A stretch of DNA of 36,570 nt from a bacterium (GTDB lineage Bacteria; Vulcanimicrobiota; Xenobia; Xenobiales; Xenobiaceae): contig JALHDH010000067.1 in assembly GCA_022839105.1 (NCBI GenBank), forward strand, positions 1 to 36,570. Direction: 5' to 3'. The translations under genes and the position numbers were made by a program. Positions 30,079-36,570 of this stretch are shown here, piece after piece. The notes under the pieces are model-generated. The model was not told the DNA's origin, did no database searches, and saw only the letters and a list, made by a program, of their open reading frames with translations. Each line of letters starts with the position of its first letter. Position 1 is the first letter of the stretch.

Positions 30079-31974
30079 GTGAAGCCGGTCCGACTCGTCT
30101 TCCCTCCCCAGTGGGTGCCGCTCAATCCGCACTTCTCCTTGTCTGCGTTGAGCGGACACCTGCGGGGGGAGGGAATCCCGGTCGAGCCCTGGGACCTCAA
30201 CGTCGCCTTCTACCGGCAGATCCTCACCCCGGGCCATCTGGCCTGCTCGAAGGCTCGAGCCCAGAACGCGCATGAGTTCCTTCGGGTGCGCTTGATGTCG
30301 GGAAGGCTCACCGGGGACCGCTCCCCCGAGATGGGCCGGCTGGCAGCGCGTTTCCTTGAAATCGAGAAGTTCCTGACCACCCACCGCGAGGTCTGGGAGA
30401 GGACGAGCCAGGAGATCTCCGAGGCCGTCGCGGTCTTCGACGACAAGGCGCTCTTCTACGATCCGGTGCGTCTGGTTCGGGCCTGGATCACCCTGGACAA
30501 GGCCCTGGAACTGGTCTCGCTGCCCTTCCATCCCAGCCGCCTGCGCTTCAACGACTTCTCGGCACCCGGCCTGCCCTTGACGGTGGACGGGCTCCTGCGC
30601 TTCACCGCGGACTCCGCAGAGAATCCCTTCCTCGCCTTCCTGGGGTCCCGGATCCGCCCCCTGCTTCAGGATTCGCCCCGGCTGATCGGGGTTTCGATCA
30701 ACTCCCACAGCCAGCTCTTCGGGGGGCTGACCCTGGCCCGGCTGCTGCGCCGGCACAAGGGCCCGGGCACGCATCTGACCCTGGGTGGAAACTACTTCCT
30801 GCGGGTTCGTCAGACCCTCCTGGACCGACCGGCCTTCCTCGAGACCTTCGCGGACAGCGTCCTGATGGGGGAGGCCGAAGGCTCCATGCTCTCGCTGGTC
30901 CAGGCCCTGGAGGCGGATGAGCCGCTCGAGAAGGTCCCCAACCTCGTCTTCCTGGAGGAGGGCGCCGGTCCTCGCTTCACCTTCCCGAAGTCCGCGGTCC
31001 CGTTGGCCGCTCGCAGGTTGCCGGATCTCGACGGCCTGCCCTTGAAGGATTACTTCACGCCCGAGATCGTCCTGGTGACCCGGGCCTCCAAGGGCTGCTC
31101 CTGGCAGAAGTGCACCTTCTGCGACACGGACTACGGCATCAAGCCGGATATCCGTCCCCTCCAGAGCCTGCTGGCCGAGGTCGAGATGGCCAGGACCCGT
31201 TGGGGCATCGAGAACTTCGAGTTCATCGACGAGTCGATGGATCCGGCCTGGCTCGAGGAGTTCTCCAGCCGTCTGCTGGAACGCGGGACCCGGGTCCATT
31301 TCTTCGGCAACGGCCGGACCGAGAAGGCCTTCACCCCCGAGCGCCTGGAGAAGGCGGCCCGGGCTGGTCTGACGATGATCCTGTGGGGAATCGAGTCGGG
31401 ATGCGAGCGGATCATGGAATTGATCCAGAAGGGGGTGGACTTCCACTCCCGCCTGGAGATCCTGCGGGCAGCCCGGCGCGCGGGGCTGTGGAACTTCGCC
31501 TTCATCTTCTTCGGCTTCCCCAGCGAGACCGAGGAGGAGGCGTTGCAGACCATCCGGTTGATCCGCGAGAATCGGGACATCATCAATGCCTACGGGCGCA
31601 GCGTCTTCACCCTGGGCAAGCACTCCAGGATCCGGGGCAGTGCCCGGCGCCTGGGGATCGTCGACGTGATCGAGGACGATCAGGAATTCGCCACGACCCT
31701 GTCCTATCGGGTGACCCGGGGGATGTCGCGCGAGGAGGCCCTGCGGATCGCCGATCGCTGTCGTCTGGAGTGCGCCGAGGCCTACGGCGAGCCCTTGTGG
31801 ATGCTGCTGCGCCACCGCGAGGTGATCCACCTCTACCTCAAGGAGAAGGGGCGGGACTTCATGGAGGGCTATCGCTTCCCGCCGGAGGAACGCCTGCGTC
31901 TGGAGGAGTTCTTCAGCCCCACCCCCCAGGAGCGTCTGGACCTGGGGGTCCTCTCCGACGCGGACAGCCCCTGA
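30079..31974 (+). CDS. B12-binding-type radical SAM enzyme
   Basis: A 631-residue protein. The N-terminal part (about 1-270) starts VRLVFPPQWVPLNPHFSLSA and includes IGVSINSHSQLFGGLTLARL and LTLGGNYF, typical of the Rossmann-like cobalamin-binding region in B12-dependent radical SAM proteins, although the DxHxxG cobalamin signature is not seen. The radical SAM domain (about 320-560) carries the [4Fe-4S] cysteines 340, 345 and 348 in GCSWQKCTFC, a Cx4Cx2C spacing also known in the GCYWxKCTFC subgroup. FEFIDESMDP, MILWGIESG and FIFFGFPSETEEEA are further SAM-barrel landmarks. Substrate unknown. The GTG at 30079 begins the first strand; its ribosome site is weak. It follows the small acidic helical gene and precedes nei. 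Confidence 0.85.
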   Translation: MKPVRLVFPPQWVPLNPHFSLSALSGHLRGEGIPVEPWDLNVAFYRQILTPGHLACSKARAQNAHEFLRVRLMSGRLTGDRSPEMGRLAARFLEIEKFLTTHREVWERTSQEISEAVAVFDDKALFYDPVRLVRAWITLDKALELVSLPFHPSRLRFNDFSAPGLPLTVDGLLRFTADSAENPFLAFLGSRIRPLLQDSPRLIGVSINSHSQLFGGLTLARLLRRHKGPGTHLTLGGNYFLRVRQTLLDRPAFLETFADSVLMGEAEGSMLSLVQALEADEPLEKVPNLVFLEEGAGPRFTFPKSAVPLAARRLPDLDGLPLKDYFTPEIVLVTRASKGCSWQKCTFCDTDYGIKPDIRPLQSLLAEVEMARTRWGIENFEFIDESMDPAWLEEFSSRLLERGTRVHFFGNGRTEKAFTPERLEKAARAGLTMILWGIESGCERIMELIQKGVDFHSRLEILRAARRAGLWNFAFIFFGFPSETEEEALQTIRLIRENRDIINAYGRSVFTLGKHSRIRGSARRLGIVDVIEDDQEFATTLSYRVTRGMSREEALRIADRCRLECAEAYGEPLWMLLRHREVIHLYLKEKGRDFMEGYRFPPEERLRLEEFFSPTPQERLDLGVLSDADSP

Positions 31975-32013
31975 ACTTCGCCAGGCCAGGCCCGGTCAAG
32001 CCAAGGAGTCCCC

Positions 32014-32841
32014 ATGCCGGAAGGTGATACGGTCTTTGTGGCGGCGCGATCCCTGCACCGGGCGCTGGCCGGTCGCACCCTGCTGCGCGCGGAGATCCGG
32101 GTTCCGAGCCTGGCGACGGTCGATCTCTCCGGGCAGGTGGTCTCGGAGGTGGGCGCCCGGGGCAAGCATCTGCTTCTGCGGACCGATGCCGGCTGGACCC
32201 TGCACACCCATCTGGGGATGGACGGCTGCTGGCGGGTGCAGCCCGCCGTCTCCAAGGGTTTCGGGGTCCCCGCCTTCCAGGTCCGGGTGATCCTCCTGAC
32301 CGATTCGAATCGGGCGGTGGGGTCCAACCTGCCCCTGGTGGAGTTGCTCCGGACCAGCCAGGAGGAGCGCCGTCTGGCCCATCTGGGGCCGGACCTTCTG
32401 GCCCCGGACTTCCAGGTGGACGAGTCCTTGCGGCGTCTTCGCGCGCGCCCCGAACGCATGATCGCCGACGCCCTGCTCGACCAGCGCAACCTGGCGGGGA
32501 TCGGGAACCTCTTCAAGTCGGAGGTCCTGTTCATGACGGCCGAGGACCCCTGGACCCCCGTGGGACAGGTCCGCGACCTTCCGGGCATGGTGGCCCTGGC
32601 CCGCCGGCTCCTGCAGGCCAGTTGCCGCGACGGGGGGCTGCAGTCCACCACGGGACGGCGAAGTCCGGCCGAGAAGAACTGGGTCTTCAGGCGCCAGGGC
32701 CATCCATGCCGGCGCTGCGGCGAACTGGTCCGGGTGGCCCGGCAGGGAGGGGTCCCGGGGCAGGAGCGGCTGACCTGGTGGTGCCCGCGCTGCCAGGCCG
32801 GACCCTTCCAGCCCGCCGGCCGACTGCGCCCGGGCCTTTGA
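32014..32841 (+). CDS. nei: Endonuclease VIII-type DNA glycosylase (Fpg/Nei family)
   Basis: A 275-residue base-excision repair enzyme that removes oxidised bases and cleaves the abasic site. The N-terminus MPEGDTV supplies the catalytic Pro2 and Glu3 (Met-numbered), and MPEGDTV rather than MPELPEV marks the Nei branch. Lys in RGKHLLL near 52-58 is the conserved third catalytic residue. QRNLAGIGNLFKSEVLF at about 158-174 is the helix-two-turn-helix that grips DNA. The C-terminal zinc finger has CRRC and CPRC pairs at about 231-260. The ATG at 32014 follows AAGGAG. It lies directly before uvrB (71 bp), so two DNA-repair genes are adjacent. Confidence 0.9.
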   Translation: MPEGDTVFVAARSLHRALAGRTLLRAEIRVPSLATVDLSGQVVSEVGARGKHLLLRTDAGWTLHTHLGMDGCWRVQPAVSKGFGVPAFQVRVILLTDSNRAVGSNLPLVELLRTSQEERRLAHLGPDLLAPDFQVDESLRRLRARPERMIADALLDQRNLAGIGNLFKSEVLFMTAEDPWTPVGQVRDLPGMVALARRLLQASCRDGGLQSTTGRRSPAEKNWVFRRQGHPCRRCGELVRVARQGGVPGQERLTWWCPRCQAGPFQPAGRLRPGL

Positions 32842-32912
32842 GAAGGCTGCCGGATCTGCAGGTGAGGTTTCCAGACGTTGTGCCTGGCCGGGCGATGGGG
32901 TAGGATCCCCTC

Positions 32913-35051
<2,139 letters not shown>

Positions 35052-35282
35052 GCCCCGGCCTCTGGTCCTGGCCAGGATCGTCGGTCATCAGGCGACCCAC
35101 CTGATCTTGGGCCAAAGCCTGGATCGCGGCAATCTCGTCTCTGGAAAGCTGCCCCACGATCTGCTCCTCCGCTGTCATGGCGGGGAAGCTCATGGACAAC
35201 CGGCGGCCTACGATTCTGGAGGGGGTGCGGGAAAGTGGGTGTCCCCCAAGACGCAGAGTAGCCTGTCATTGTACACACCCGC

Positions 35283-35312
35283 GCGGCCTGGGGGGGCGCC
35301 CCCCCAGGCCGC
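35283..35312. repeat. 30-bp perfect palindrome
   Basis: Positions 35283-35312 are a perfect inverted repeat with 15-base arms, the left starting GCGGCCTGGGGGGGC and the right its exact complement, with no spacer. The centre is GGGGGGGCGCCCCCCC. It overlaps the start of the first 82-bp repeat and could fold as a strong hairpin in either transcript, possibly a terminator-like or recombination site. Confidence 0.85.
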
Positions 35313-35456
35313 CCCATCTCCCGCGGCTCCTCCCGCCAAGTCATCCGGCGCTGTTCCGGCAGCATACACATGGCGGGGCGCCCCCCCAGGCCGCCCCATC
35401 TCCCGCGGCTCCTCCCGCCAAGTCATCCGGCGCTGTTCCGGCAGCATACACATGGC
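35293..35456. repeat. Two tandem 82-bp direct repeats
   Basis: Copy 1 is 35293-35374 and copy 2 is 35375-35456, each beginning GGGGCGCCCCCCCAGG and ending GCATACACATGGC, identical as far as I can read. Period 82 is not a multiple of three, so the repeat does not preserve a reading frame. It lies at the junction between chromosomal GC-rich DNA and the AT-richer toxin/immunity segment. Confidence 0.85.
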
Positions 35457-35479
35457 TGCCGAAAAGTCACAATCCTTTC

Positions 35480-35869
35480 CTACTCGCCGCACGTGTCATC
35501 CAGTAATAAGCGCACAGGCAAACCATGCATCAGTTTCTGAAGGTCCCCCATCTCGTCAAGTTGGAATTGGGAATAGGTGACTTCAGATCCATCACGGGGA
35601 CGGCCTTCTGTCTCGGGATCACAATATTTTCCAGAAACCAGCTTGCGGATGCCAATGAACTCCATAGATGCGGGTCTTCCGTCGCATGTATATTCATCGG
35701 AAGGACAGCTTTGGTAATTCTCTTTTGCAATATTCTCGGCTCTTAGCCATGCCTCCTCAATGGAATCAGCTTCTACTAACAGAACATTCTCCCAGACGGG
35801 AATAGGCGTGATCGGCTGGCCTTCCATGGCCTTAACAATGGAAATTGCGTGTGCCGCAAACCATGGCAT
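35480..35869 (-). CDS. DUF4288-like protein, probable RHS immunity protein
   Basis: A 129-residue soluble protein. MPWFAAHAI at the N-terminus, PVWENVLLVEADSIEEAWLR at about 24-43, RPASMEFIGIRKLV near 65-78 and DGSEVTYSQFQLDE near 93-106 follow the pattern I know for DUF4288 proteins. The ATG at 35867-35869 lies 4 bp downstream of the RHS toxin stop on the same strand. In polymorphic toxin loci a small unrelated gene directly after the toxin tip usually encodes the cognate immunity protein, so that role is inferred from position and family. Its DNA is visibly AT-richer than the chromosome upstream, in line with transfer together with the toxin tip. Confidence 0.75.
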   Translation of the reverse strand: MPWFAAHAISIVKAMEGQPITPIPVWENVLLVEADSIEEAWLRAENIAKENYQSCPSDEYTCDGRPASMEFIGIRKLVSGKYCDPETEGRPRDGSEVTYSQFQLDEMGDLQKLMHGLPVRLLLDDTCGE

Positions 35870-35873
35870 GTAG

Positions 35874-36570
35874 CTAATACCCCAACCTCTTTTGAATGTT
35901 GCTGCAATTCATGAATTTCGAGGCTTGCTTGATGGCGTTGATCACTGCTGAACGCCTCATATCCTTCATGTCGCAAAGATTGTCTAGCTCCTCCTCCAAG
36001 AGCCTAAGGAGTTCATCGCACCAATCAGCCTTGTTCGGCCGATTTCTCTTCACCAATTCAGTGACCCAGTTGCTTTGGCGATATCCAAAAAAAACGAGCG
36101 TGATTGCAGCGCCCCCAACCGCAACGGTCACAACAATCATGGCCCCTTCGCCGAATGGGGAAGGCTCGATAAATGCCGTCCCCCAGCCAGCAGCCAGTGC
36201 TGAGCGCACCCAGTCTGGGAGGACATTCATAACTCCGGCATCCGCCTGCAGTCCATTAGGATCTACGAAGTCAACAGGTCTGTTGCCGACGTAGGCGTAT
36301 TTATTCGGCTCCGCAGCAGGTGACGCAGGGTCGCGCCGAAAGAATCTACTTTCATCAGCGTGGTAATAGCGATTTCTTAGATATAGAAGGCCTGATTCTG
36401 GGTCCCAAAATTCGCCGGCAAAACGCTTGTAGTTATAGGCGTTTCCTCGATGCTCGACCTCCTTGCCATACTCATCATACGCATACGTATCCGTCACCGC
36501 CCCCGTCTCATCCGTCAGGGCCAGCACGCTGCCCAGGGCATCGAAGACGTAGTAGCGCTCGTTGCCGTCG
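35874..36570 (-). CDS. RHS-repeat polymorphic toxin, C-terminal part
   Basis: The gene runs off the window; only the last 231 or so codons are present. The first 107 or so are the RHS-associated core: YYVFDALGS, TDTYAYDEYGKE, YKRFAGEFWDPESGLLYLRN, RYYHADESRFFRRDP and the terminal PVDFVDPNGL, where RHS proteins self-cleave to free the tip. The last 125 or so residues form the variable toxin tip, of a type I cannot name. It has one hydrophobic segment (GEGAMIVVTVAVGGAAITLV), then a charged helical part with CDELLRLLEEELDNLC and a final FMNCSNIQKRLGY. The DNA is GC-rich at the window end and AT-richer from about 36480 down, so the composition break lies inside the core. RHS proteins are delivered by type VI, Tc or similar routes; none is in view. 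Confidence 0.88.
   Translation of the reverse strand, partial: DGNERYYVFDALGSVLALTDETGAVTDTYAYDEYGKEVEHRGNAYNYKRFAGEFWDPESGLLYLRNRYYHADESRFFRRDPASPAAEPNKYAYVGNRPVDFVDPNGLQADAGVMNVLPDWVRSALAAGWGTAFIEPSPFGEGAMIVVTVAVGGAAITLVFFGYRQSNWVTELVKRNRPNKADWCDELLRLLEEELDNLCDMKDMRRSAVINAIKQASKFMNCSNIQKRLGY

Larger units (their letters stand above)
35052..35479. other. Non-coding stretch between uvrB and the toxin cassette
   Basis: 428 bp with no gene I can support. It is GC-rich up to about 35460 and AT-richer after. It contains the palindrome and tandem repeats listed next. On the minus strand, 35052-35199 reads as a helical-looking peptide (TAEEQIVGQLSRDEIAAIQA) that runs into antisense uvrB with no ribosome site; it is at most a gene remnant. 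Open frames across the repeats on either strand are Pro/Gly/Arg-rich artefacts. Confidence 0.6.

Noticed and set aside
35208..35492. Minus-strand 94-codon frame across the repeats
   Set aside because: The 82-bp period changes frame, so the two copies read differently, which is unlike a real repeat protein.
35107..35580. Plus-strand frame of 157 codons across the tandem repeats
   Set aside because: Its middle is a translation of the non-coding repeat and it ends antisense to the immunity gene; no ribosome site.

Overview
The window is GC-rich bacterial chromosome, densely packed, with short intergenic gaps and frequent GTG and TTG starts. I see no tRNA, rRNA, CRISPR array or insertion sequence. 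The organism cannot be named from this sequence. The gene set (a diphosphate-type phosphofructokinase, a LuxC/LuxE acyl-reduction operon without luciferase, EcsC, an RHS toxin, tandem glycine-rich coiled-coil proteins) suggests a free-living bacterium outside the well-studied model groups. Any phylum assignment would be a guess.

Layout. 1-7.5 kb holds central metabolism and housekeeping genes: PPi-type phosphofructokinase (+), a convergent metallo-beta-lactamase-fold hydrolase (-), a GH13 amylase-family enzyme, a double-FHA protein, an acetyl-CoA acetyltransferase closed by a strong terminator, an Lrp/AsnC regulator and a MarC-family membrane protein. 7.5-13.2 kb is a tightly coupled four-gene minus-strand operon: GNAT-like protein, LuxE-like acyl-protein synthetase, polytopic membrane protein, and a LuxC reductase fused to a PaaK-like ligase. 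It looks like a carboxylic-acid-to-aldehyde system with no luciferase genes nearby, and it is one of the two most interesting parts of the window. 13.4-15.2 kb has a divergent exported protein with a lectin/tail-fibre-like C-terminus and a formimidoylglutamase-like ureohydrolase.

15.2-22.4 kb is mostly minus strand: EcsC protein, a small zinc metallopeptidase, a probably frameshifted exported protein, a TPR membrane protein, an FAD oxidoreductase and a Kef-type antiporter. A stand-alone Lrp-type ligand-binding domain lies between them on the plus strand. 22.6-27.3 kb carries three consecutive plus-strand genes for unrecognised proteins. The first two are clear paralogues that pair glycine-zipper hydrophobic blocks with a long charged coiled coil; the third shares the glycine-zipper blocks. 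A fourth unrecognised protein at 28.7 kb has an EF-hand-like loop. Between and after them are TapT (DTW domain), an EVE-domain protein, a small acidic helical protein next to a B12-type radical SAM enzyme, an Nei-type DNA glycosylase and UvrB.

The last 1.5 kb is different. After uvrB comes a non-coding stretch with a 30-bp perfect palindrome and two tandem 82-bp repeats. It is followed by AT-richer DNA on the minus strand that encodes the C-terminal end of an RHS polymorphic toxin (running off the window edge) and, 4 bp downstream, a DUF4288-like probable immunity protein. This looks like a horizontally exchanged toxin-tip/immunity cassette joined to a GC-rich RHS core.
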